This document shows, piece by piece, positions 38,300 through 47,500 of a stretch of DNA of 47,500 bases (position 1 is the first letter of the stretch; each line of letters opens with the position of its first letter). The notes beneath the pieces are model-generated. The model was not told the DNA's origin, did not search any database, and saw only the letters and a program-made list of their open reading frames with translations. Source of the stretch: Glandiceps talaboti (Eukaryota; Hemichordata; Enteropneusta; Spengelidae); the NCBI RefSeq assembly GCF_964340395.1, contig NC_135549.1, positions 15,219,842 to 15,267,341 of the forward strand. Reading direction: 5' to 3'. A program made the translations under genes and the position numbers.

Positions 38300-39370
38300 T
38301 TTTTATTGTTTGTTATTTTTCAATTTTTGAATTGTTCAGACACGAATCTTATAATTTTGATGTACTAAGCAAATGTACTATAGAGTGTTTGACACGGTAA
38401 CCGGTTTGTATGATTTGATTGCGTTTTTCGTTTCTTTAAAAAAAACTCGAGTGCATTAAAACAGCGAAGAATATTCTTTCATTATATATCGGCAAAATGA
38501 ATCAATAATGGATTTGAAATTGAAGAAAATAGTATTTACCATCTGATATTTGGTAAAATTCACAACTTTAGTTTAGAATTTTCTTCATTAAGGGTAAATC
38601 AGATTTATACGGTTTTGAAATTTAAAATTCAATAACGTGGCACCGTAGGTCGTTCGATCAATTTTGAAAATGTGTGGAGACCTTTTCCACGGTTGATAAA
38701 TACTTGAATATATGTATTTGGTATGGTATAATAATATTGGTTTGAGGGTCAGTTAGCCAAATGACCGGTTTGTCGAGGTTATTGACCCTGGTATATCAGG
38801 GTGTTTATAGTAGGAAGGCATTGGCGAGACGTCCCCAGATAGAAACTTTATTGATCCTTCTTTTAAGACGTTTCGGACCGGCCGTTAGGTCCTTCATCAG
38901 TCGTAATCCTGTCTTGTATTGGACAGTTTCCCTACATCTTCATCATTGGATATAAGTTGGAGTTGTGTCCGAAATTCAGCAGAATATCTATATGTTTAAT
39001 ATTGGACTCCAATTATTTGAACAAATTCTTTGCTGATGAAGAATTCTTGTTGTTCTGGAATTCTTGTTTTGTGTTTATTATTTGGCTAAGTTCATTGACA
39101 GATTGCCTGTTTAAACATTGCAGTGAACCTACTAACTTCTTGTTGCATCCAGTATATGTGTGTACATATGTGCACACGTTATTTCATTGCCATTTCTTTT
39201 TTTAACCTATAGGTGTTATGTAATTTCACTGGACTTATATTAGAGTGTTCAGTTCACCTTAAATGTACTTACTACCCGATGATCGGGTGTTGTTGAGAAC
39301 TCAGCTGTTGCTTATAACATGAACTTAAAATGGCAGTGTGATTTTTCCAGTTAGATATCAACTTACCGGA
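38300..39370. other. Interior of the TIR element, carrying a nested Penelope-like fragment
   Basis: A+T-rich, non-coding. The part around 38757-38960 carries the hammerhead-like motif described separately and may be a fragment of a Penelope-like element nested in the TIR element. The exact fragment borders are not visible. Confidence 0.45.
38812..38912 (-). ncRNA. Hammerhead ribozyme motif (type I), Penelope-element style
   Basis: On the minus strand: CTGATGA (38900-38894), stem II GGACC...GGTCC with a short loop, GAAA (38874-38871), stem III ACGTCTT pairing with GGGGACGT (38865-38871 with 38829-38836; five Watson-Crick pairs and two G-U), then the cleavage triplet GTC ending at 38828. Stem I can form between ATTACGA (38907-38901) and TCGCCAAT (38827-38820) with an internal loop. 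All core residues are present. The caveat is one extra A between CTGATGA and stem II. Such ribozymes are known in the terminal repeats of Penelope-like elements. Confidence 0.6.
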
Positions 39371-40845
39371 GAATTGCGACGTAATTACGAGAATCGAAAT
39401 GTCTTTACGATTCTTGTAATTACGAGATTCAAAAAGTCGTAATTACGAGAATCGAAAAGTCGTAATTACGAGAATTGAAAACTCGTAATTACGAGAAAAA
39501 AGGCGTAATTACGAGAATCGAAAAGTCGTAATTACGAGAATTGAAAACTCGTAATTACGAGAAAAAAGTCGTAATTACGAGAAAAAAGTCGTAATTACGA
39601 GAATCGAAAAGTCGTAATTACGAGAATTGAAAACTCGTAATTACGAGAAAAAAGTCGTAATTACGAGAAAAAAGTCGTAATTACGAGAATCGAAAAGTCG
39701 TAATTACGAGAATTGAAAACTCGTAATTACGAGAAAAAAGTCGTAATTACGAGAAAAAAGTCGTAATTACGAGAATTGAAATCTCGTAATTACGAGATTT
39801 TAAAGTTTATTTTTTTCCTTACAACTTGGCACTAATACGCTTCCGTAGAATAGTCAGGCGGGTCGGGCGGGCGAAATAAAAAAAAAGGGGGGGCAAGAAA
39901 AAAAAAATATTTTTTCAGTTCTATTCTCTGTCCTTTCTGTCCTGTTAGTCTCTATACAACTTCTTTTCTCTTCTCTTTATTGAATTCCTTGTTACAAGTC
40001 TCTTTCCTTCATTTTAGCAAGGTTGACAAGTCTGTAGAACAACTTTGTAAGAAGATGATTAAATACTTATCATCCTGATGGGTGTATATCTGTAGCCATG
40101 AACTATTGTGTGATTTTATCAGGAGTACTAATACATTCGTCCTATTACCCGGTAATCAAAGAGGCATTGCCATCGCTAACAATGTTTTCAAGTTATCCAA
40201 TTTGAACTTTAGTATGTAACTTTTTGAAACACTTATGTGATTGTCATCAGTGTGCTAGATGAATTAAAAATTTTCATTTATATAAACCATTACTTCTATG
40301 AAACATTTTTCTTCAGTGTGAACTTGTCAAAATAATCCACCAGATAACATGTAAACATATCTAGAACTCAGAACCCCTTTGGGATTTACTGTTTAAAGTA
40401 ATTAAAAGTAATAATGTAAACATCGGAATGTCTTCAAAGGTCATACATGTCATGGGTCATGAAACGCTATGGAGTCGGTCATTTCCCTGATAATACAACT
40501 GATTTAAAGCTAAAAACTGGTCAAGAAATTAGGAATGCAGTATGACTTTTACCAATTTTAAGCATAATTTTGAAAATGATGGAAATATTCTGAGCTATTA
40601 TTGCATTGCAGCAAAATGTACCGCGTGACAGTATTAATTTTGAGCCCTGTCCCTCATCAAACCTCAACGGCTTCTGCCATGATGAAAGACACATGCTGCT
40701 CTGACGTAACAAAAGGGTTGGGTGGGTGGGTGGGTGAGAGGGGGGGGGGGTTAGACGGCGGTGTTCTGCCAAGGTTTCCAACAAGTGGTGTCATTTGACA
40801 GGGAGTGGGGTCAATTATTATTGTTTATGAAATATTCATATAAAT

Positions 40846-40883
40846 TATCTCAGACCACTATAGAGATACTGTGGTCTGAGATA
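40846..40883. repeat. Perfect 13-bp inverted repeat with 12-nt loop
   Basis: TATCTCAGACCAC and GTGGTCTGAGATA separated by 12 bp. It could form a hairpin; no genes or other element marks are adjacent. Confidence 0.85.
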
Positions 40884-41025
40884 TTCCATTACGTATAGAC
40901 CATTCCCTAACAACATAAAAAAAATCCATTCATAATAACAGTTCCCAGTAAGCTATTTTTTGAAAATTGTGTACTACACATTACACCTTACAAAAAGAAG
41001 GCAATTAAGATTATGTAATTTTAAG

Positions 41026-41184
<159 letters not shown>

Positions 41185-42339
41185 TTGTTTAGAAAGATTG
41201 GACAGCCAGGTGGTCACAATTTTTAATCTGAATATCAATGAATAGCAGTGCTAAAATTTATAATTCCCTTTTTTCAGACAAGGACAATGAACAACTTCAA
41301 AATAAGTCACAGTGAACATACATGTATGATTGAATAAAAACTTTGAGAAATCCTAAACTTGTAACCACTTGTTTCATTTTTAAAATTGTTAGTACACTGC
41401 TGTGTTTATCATTCCCTCTTCAAATTCATGACATTTTGAAGAAAAAAAATCCCTGACTTTAAAAAGTACCAAATGTGAACGAAAAACTTACAAATAATAG
41501 TCAAACAAACTTTAAAATAATTTTTTTTTTATTAATTAACCGTTACTGGCTGTGTATCATGATTTGGACCTGCTATATTAAATGACAGCATAGCTACATA
41601 CCGTACACTTGCAATGATAAGGAAAGCTGACATTAGGTGTCCTTGAAACTCAGAACTTGAATCTTTAACTAAAACTATCAACAAAGTCAAAGTTGGGATG
41701 CTCTGTAAATATTACATTAATTGTTTTCTGATTTGCACAACAAGTTCGTTCTTCATGTCTGACCGGGCGCACATGCATCGACCGTCTATAGTGGCCATGC
41801 CAGTGATTACGCATTGATTCAGTGCCCAACATTCACATGTGTCACTAGCACTGTCAACATCATGCAACACGATCCCCTAACACAGCTTTTTCGGAATCAA
41901 AATACACATGTACTCATTTAATTTAACCCATCAACAAATGAAAATCACAACCTGTCCCATAAATTTGGTTCACGAAGGCTTCTGAGCTGTGGCATGGCAG
42001 ATAGATGTTCCGGTAGCAAGTTCAGTGTTTCGCACACGTCAGTGATTAGGTCAGAGGTCACGACAGTGACAGTAGACAAAACATGTGACGAGAGCCGTCC
42101 ATTTCGACGTCTCATCTAATCCCTCTAATGTTTTAATTTGTAGATTAAGTTTATCAAAGTTGATCTTTTCGTGGCATTTTTTATGTTAACATTAGAACTG
42201 CGCGTTGTCACTGTATCTTATATGATGTCAACAAAACTTTCTCTTACGCAGTCAGTATACTTCTTGTGGGATTCACGTCGAGTCAGAGCCGAGCCTGGCC
42301 TGGTCCGGCCGTGGACTTAGATAATTTTGATGTCTGCCG

Positions 42340-42368
42340 TAAAATGAATGCGCCAAAGCGACGCAAGG
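42340..42368 (+). other. Possible first coding exon (MNAPKRRK)
   Basis: An ATG in a locally GC-richer stretch opens MNAPKRRK and runs into AAG|GTGGGA, a possible donor. A basic nuclear-signal-like start is suggestive, but no following exon is found in the window. Chance is quite possible. Confidence 0.15.
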
Positions 42369-42474
42369 TGGGAAAATTATTGCTTCATTTGTAATTTTAG
42401 GGGGCCAATGTCGCAAGGTCGTGGCCTCGCCAGAACTGGCCTAAGACGCCATGGGGAACCTTACAATTTTGCTG

Positions 42475-42580
42475 TGCTCAGGGGTCGGTCGGAAATAAAA
42501 AAACTTTTTTTTTCTGATGTCGGAGCTGCAAATTAGGGTCGGTCGGGAGATGAGAAACAGAAAAATAAAAAGGGCCGCCC
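42475..42580. repeat. Fragment related to the GGGTCGGTCGG dispersed family
   Basis: Contains GGGGTCGGTCGGAAATAAAA and, 60 bp on, TTAGGGTCGGTCGGGAGATG, resembling the subterminal blocks of family 1 MITE copies (for example CTAGGGTCGGTCGATCGAG near 29685). The flanks of the palindrome element at 36945-36985 and 39854-39895 show similar GATGAGAAAC and GGGTCGGGCGGGCGAAAT pieces. Confidence 0.4.
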
Positions 42581-43310
42581 TTATCACGGTTTAGCTACCC
42601 AGCTACGTTTGTATGGGCCGAAAGATGGCTGCTAATCTTTGGAGTGGTAACGGTAGAGCCATGCATGATGCTCTGGTTCGGATTATCCTAGTTGTATCTG
42701 CAAAGGGGAGGGTCTACAAATCACGAGTCCCAATAAAATACTAATATGGTAGATTAGGAACGGTATATAATATACCGTACTTGGCAATTGGATCAAGTAC
42801 ATTTTAACAAGGTACACATTTCATATCTATCAAACAGAAGTTAGAAACCGCAACATGTTCAACATGAGATCAGAGGTTCGACAGTTCGGGTGATGAACGA
42901 CTCCAATCCGTGACGTTGCTTCGTGTTCCTTTTCCTACCCACTGTGGGACCGACATAACGCCCGACAGCCTTGATGATTGGCATAATGTCACAACCTAAC
43001 CACGAAGAGTTACTAGTATTTGTTATTCGATTTCAAGTAAAATGAATATATCTACAAAAGTGCGAAGATTATTTTTCTTACTATCGACTAGAGACTGTCA
43101 ATATTTGAACGCACGGATGACCCGTTTGAAAGAACAAAGCCGACGTACTTCGACTGTGATTCACATAAGCCCATAATTTTGTTCAATTTATTTGGAAAAT
43201 ACAAATATTACTCTGGGCAATAATGATATCTGTCACTTACAGCAACACTTTCAAATACAATAGGTGACCTTGGCGTATATATATTATGAAGGAACTCACT
43301 GGGGACGATA

Positions 43311-43322
43311 GTTATGATGATA

Positions 43323-43355
<33 letters not shown>

Positions 43356-43406
43356 GTGATGGTGATGGTGATGGTGATGATGATGATGATGGTGGTGATA
43401 TGGTGG

Positions 43407-43447
<41 letters not shown>

Positions 43448-43460
43448 GTGATGGTGATGC
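43311..43460. repeat. (GAT)n / (GGT GAT)n trinucleotide repeat
   Basis: GAT units with GGTGAT variants. Poly-D, poly-H and poly-M open frames here are artefacts. Confidence 0.97.
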
Positions 43461-46400
43461 ATTCCTATATGTGATACAATGGCGCATGTCATAAAAGTAA
43501 TTAATATTATGGTTAATAAATCTATTAATTCTCGACTGCTAATGTGTACGTTTTGAACTGATTGAAGATCACCATATGTCACAATTTCTTGATGCTAAAA
43601 AATAAGTCACAAAGTTCGGATTTGATACAGAAATATGAAGATGGATAAGAATTCGTGGCGGGAATAATTAGGGTAAGTGGGTTTTTTTTCACGAGCTGAA
43701 ATACTATATGAAATATTAATAAAGTTTGGGCTATGATTGCAAATCTCCAGCTGCCAAAGTAGATTCACTGTACAGCAATCATTTATCACAAAGTGTAAAT
43801 GCAACTAAAATATAGGATAATAGACACCACAGTTAAGAGAAAGCAAGTCAAATTAGAATTATTGGATAACGTAAATTGTGCAATCACCGAGTTACTTTGT
43901 TAAAATAAATCATTTACATTAATCGCACTTCACAACGATGTTAAATAACCCTGCCAGTGGTTGACAAACTTAATCTTTGTTTCCAACCCAGTCTCAAAGT
44001 TTTCTGCGAATAATGTGCATTTCTTTCCTCTACGAATACTGCGCATTGTTCTTTCGGCAAGTTGATAGATTCGTGTACGCTAAAAGCATTTTTGAAAATT
44101 GATGCCTCTTCATTACCCAACGTACGTAAACACATCCGAATCGGGCTAAATTAGCAGAACAAATCTAGATCTATTGTATCTGCTCTTCAAGTTAAATGGG
44201 GAAAAAAACGTTTTGAAAAAATATACCCCAGGACTTGTTGGGATGCCTTCGCAATGTACTTCAAATTTGAATTCATTCTGTGGATGGTTCATTACATACG
44301 CTTTTCGGACTGTCTAAAAATATAGCTGGCGGGTGTAGCTTCGTTGTTGAGTATGCCCTGTCGCGTATATCGTCATATCAATGACATAGAATGACATTGT
44401 TACTGAAGTTTATAAAACGGATATTATAACTGATTATAGTAACATTTTAGAGTAATCATCAATTTAAAAAAATAAAGAAAAAATTGTATGCTATCTGATT
44501 AAAAATCGTTATCGATGCAGTAATTGCCAAAGAAGGTATTTTGCTATAGCACTGCTATCACTTAAAAAACAAATGTCCGAGTGTTGCAGTCTCGAATGTG
44601 TATCTTCTGTCACGTGACGATGTTATTTAAATGAGAAGTCTATTCAAAGATATGCCTAATAACAAGGCGATTTTAATCATTTTGTCTATGATTTTTTTTC
44701 TCAAAATAAAATCTAACGTGTTACAGTTTCAGGGCTTTGAAGTTGAGCTAGATAGATACATGTATATTGAGCCGTAATTTCACCAAGGCAAGGGTAAATA
44801 TTATTCTAAAAGCGATGGCATGTTTTGTGACTGTTTTATTCATGTATGCCGAAATTAATATATTACTCTAATACATACCCTGCGGCTCTTTGACCAAAGA
44901 TTTATTTTGTATATGTGTTTGCTGAATATCACAAAAACTCCAATCTTTGTTAAAACTATGCCTGGCCCCAATGTTCGGAGTCTGCATTTTAACTAACAGA
45001 ACGAGACCTACGCCTCAAGCTTAGTAATTCAATTAGCATGCTTATATAAATTGCCACAGGTTGTTATAATTGTTATACCTCTGGCAACCTACAGATGGTC
45101 CATCTGACGCATCGATGCAAAATCTGGCTAACGAATATAATTAAGTACATTGCTTGATGTGGTTCAGTGTAACATTCTATTTTAACTAGTGGTTAATGTA
45201 TGCTTCATTTTGAGTCCGTTGTCCTATTGCGTGACAAACTTAAATGTGATATAAACTATCAAAGTTGTAAATTAAATTGAGTTCAGGGTTTCAATTGAAA
45301 CATTCCCAAGGCACTAATTACGATTAAAAGATGGATGCTAATGAGGCAATACGTGTACATTAGTACTATGTGTGTTTTGGGTTGGTTATTATAGACATAA
45401 TGGTACTTTGTGGTCTATACTTACAGGGGTATATAATGATAATTAGCCCATGTCACTGATATTAATTTACTGAGTAGGTTCAGAATAACAAGGCTTTGAT
45501 ATCAACGGCCCTGCTGAGGCCAAGGATATTGATGACAATGTTATAGAAAGAAACAAACGAAAGAAAGATGGAAAGAGTTTCTTCAGAGTATGGAGACGAG
45601 GTTGAAAGAAAAAATGACAGGGAGTGTTCGATAGCAATCAGTGCCAGTACTTTTCCCACATGACGTCATAACATCCCATGACAAATGTACACAATTAGTC
45701 AGGGAGATTGCTGGATAGTTTCAACCTGATACAATCTATTACCTTTGGGCTTCTTTCATCCGTCCACTCAAAGTGCTCACATGAAGCTTAATAGGCCAAC
45801 AACATAGCACTGACATTTGAATGCATTAACCCAAATGAACTCTTTTTTCAAGCCGAACACAGTTCATTATTATATAGTAACCATGGCCGTCCATTTAAAC
45901 AGTGATGACTTTGTGCTGCCAATTGCAACAACACAAGACGTGCTTTCTTTCATGGTCGAAATTTGACTGATTTTAAATGTCCTAATAGTCTATTCCAATC
46001 ACGTGGCCACACACTTTGTATTAAAACACTACAGGGTCTGTTAAAACACGCATATGTGCATTAGATAAGAAAATAACTTTACCCTAGGCAAACGTCTTCA
46101 TTAGCCAGGCATATGTCATGTCAGAATGTCCGTGAAATCAAATAAGCCGCTACAAACACAGTCTGAGTAGAATACATACGATACGTGGTGATGTGGAAGA
46201 TTTATTAATTGAACCTACACACGAACGGGTACGTCGACAAAAAGGTGGCTATTTGAATACTGAACTCAATGAATAATTCCAATTCCAATAATTTGTTCAA
46301 TTTAGTCTTTGAAAGATAACATCGATAAATATGGTTGAAACTTATAAGCCGTTACGGCTGTTAATCTATTATCTATCTAAATATAATTTGTCTAAATACA

Positions 46401-47500
46401 TTACCTTAATTATTATTTGCAATCTAATAATCAAGTTTAATGACTTTTTTGACCATAAAGTAAGTTTGGGAACGACAGCAAATATAAACCTACAGAGATT
46501 TTCTGAAAAATTGCATTTGAAATTCAAATACTCTTTATCATTCTAGTATTTGTGAAGCCGTTAAAACATCACCTGGTGACAAGTACTAAAATATATATAC
46601 GATGCTATGCAATGATTGAATATTTCATATCTGTATTCATATGAATTACATGAATCATAAAGAAGAATCATTTACATCATTTTGTAATAGAAGGTTAATT
46701 AACTGTTCGAGGTCACAGATTTAGCACCCCATAGCGACGTCTACGTCATTGAAGATTTATAACATGCTCTGTTGGGAGACATGTACATTTGCTACACGAT
46801 GTTTGTGATTAACTCACGAATCACAAGAACATCTTTTGATAACACAAATGGAACACTTAGTCTATCATGCCATTTCGATCGAAAGAGACGAAAGGGTACC
46901 GACTTCTTTTCATTACCTATCTAATAGGCAAGAAACATACTAACCTGTTGAAAGTTAAATTCGTAATTATGTTAGAATACAATCACCCGCTGTTCAAAAA
47001 AAGTGCAAACTACTGTATTGATACGACGATGCTCTATACGTTGATACACAAGGGAAGACGTTTGCCATGTTAATCATTGTATGTAGCTTAATGTAATCCT
47101 TGTCCCAGCAGAATACTAACTGTTTGACATGTTAAGTCCTATTAGAACCGTGATGTACACTCGGGGACTTTATGAACTCTGGGCTTCTAGGAACATTCAA
47201 GGTACACAATATTTTCTCAAAAGATAAGGAAGTGTTAATTTTATATCAACAAACAATAATGAACACGGACATATATGACATCGGAACTGTCGACATTTTG
47301 AAATTCAAATTACATACCCAACTTAAACAATAAAATATCATTTCACGCAAACTTAACTTTACAAATTGTAAAGGAATTTTGCTAATTGATTGCACCCCAC
47401 TGAACATTTAAAGTGTGTATTGCTACAACACATAAGGTATGGATTTACAATTCTTAGAGTCATTTATCAGGTTTACAGGGTATATAAACAATAGTGTTCA
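43461..47500. other. A+T-rich DNA, nothing supported
   Basis: I read both strands for exon-like segments, repeats and RNA genes and found none I would defend. It may be intergenic or part of a long intron of a gene beyond the right edge. Confidence 0.5.

Larger units (their letters stand above)
36986..39847. mobile_element. 2.86-kb terminal-inverted-repeat element made of CGTAATTACG palindrome arrays
   Basis: The left end TACGGAAGCGTATTAG... and the right end ...CGCTTCCGTA are inverted copies; the identity runs about 40 bp through TGTAAGGAAAAAAATAAA and continues, nearly perfect, into the repeat arrays for more than 150 bp. Both ends are flanked by the same 6 bp, GAATAG (36980-36985 and 39848-39853), a likely target-site duplication. 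Three arrays of a 19-22 bp unit containing the palindrome TCGTAATTACGA lie at about 37037-37280, 37780-38290 and 39378-39800; I count about 11, 20 and 18 exact CGTAATTACG cores. The third array is in the opposite orientation, so the whole element is a large inverted repeat. No transposase frame is visible, so it is non-autonomous. Superfamily unknown; 6-bp duplications occur in several DNA-transposon groups. Confidence 0.85.

Noticed and set aside
37037-39800. CRISPR-like array of regularly spaced palindromic repeats
   Set aside because: The spacers are 8-10 bp and nearly identical to each other, the host is a eukaryote and no cas genes are present; it is a tandem repeat inside a TIR element.
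36986-39847. Polinton/Maverick end, because of the 6-bp duplication
   Set aside because: The element is under 3 kb with no polymerase, integrase or capsid frames, and its ends do not look like those I know for that group.
43208-43582. Poly-His / poly-Asp / poly-Met frames
   Set aside because: (GAT)n simple repeat.
43941-44135. Minus-strand 64-aa frame
   Set aside because: No recognised motif, splice sites or neighbours; length is compatible with chance in this DNA.
46867-47073. Plus-strand 68-aa frame near the right end
   Set aside because: No similarity or gene context that I can see.

Overview
The window is animal (metazoan) nuclear DNA: A+T-rich, with short coding exons bounded by GT/AG introns, introns of 0.1 to 4 kb, very many microsatellites, and relics of animal mobile elements (a CR1/L2-like LINE, a Penelope-like element with a GIY-YIG domain, a hammerhead ribozyme motif, several small inverted-repeat elements). 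I rebuilt four genes exon by exon with reading phases that join correctly. An ING3 orthologue and the gene style suit an invertebrate; a marine invertebrate deuterostome (hemichordate, echinoderm or lancelet) is my guess, but the sequence alone does not settle the phylum. No bacterial or viral gene block is present.

Layout. (1) 1-5350, plus strand: the 3' part of a gene for a single-pass membrane protein (Cys-rich/EGF-like segment, one membrane helix, long cytoplasmic tail); its 5' exons lie left of the window. An intron holds a nearly perfect 60-bp minisatellite. (2) 7927-16581, minus strand: a complete ten-exon ING3 gene (380 aa, ING domain plus C-terminal PHD finger), with small inverted-repeat elements in its introns and a CCAAT box upstream. 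(3) 17.4-20.5 kb: microsatellites, a Penelope-like GIY-YIG relic and short tandem repeats. (4) 20666-30276, plus strand: a five-exon gene for a 623-aa adaptor-like protein with a Death domain, a possible beta-grasp (Ras-association/ubiquitin-like) segment, a long Ser/Pro-rich linker with SH3-ligand motifs and a C-terminal SH2 domain whose pTyr-binding arginine is replaced. Its introns carry long compound microsatellites, a LINE relic (minus strand) and a 150-bp satellite. (5) 31760-36268, minus strand: a complete three-exon secreted carboxylesterase/cholinesterase-family gene with an intact Ser-Glu-His triad; its first intron contains a 38-bp copy of its own exon 1 inside a TA repeat. (6) 36986-39847: an unusual 2.86-kb inverted-repeat element made largely of about 50 copies of a CGTAATTACG palindrome, carrying a hammerhead-ribozyme-like motif. 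(7) 40-47.5 kb: A+T-rich DNA with simple repeats and no gene I can support.

The four genes are not an operon or an obvious pathway. ING3 is a chromatin factor, the Death/SH2 protein looks like a signalling adaptor, and the other two act at or outside the cell surface. The least familiar items are the Death/SH2 protein, the palindrome-array element, and the exon fragment copied into the esterase intron.
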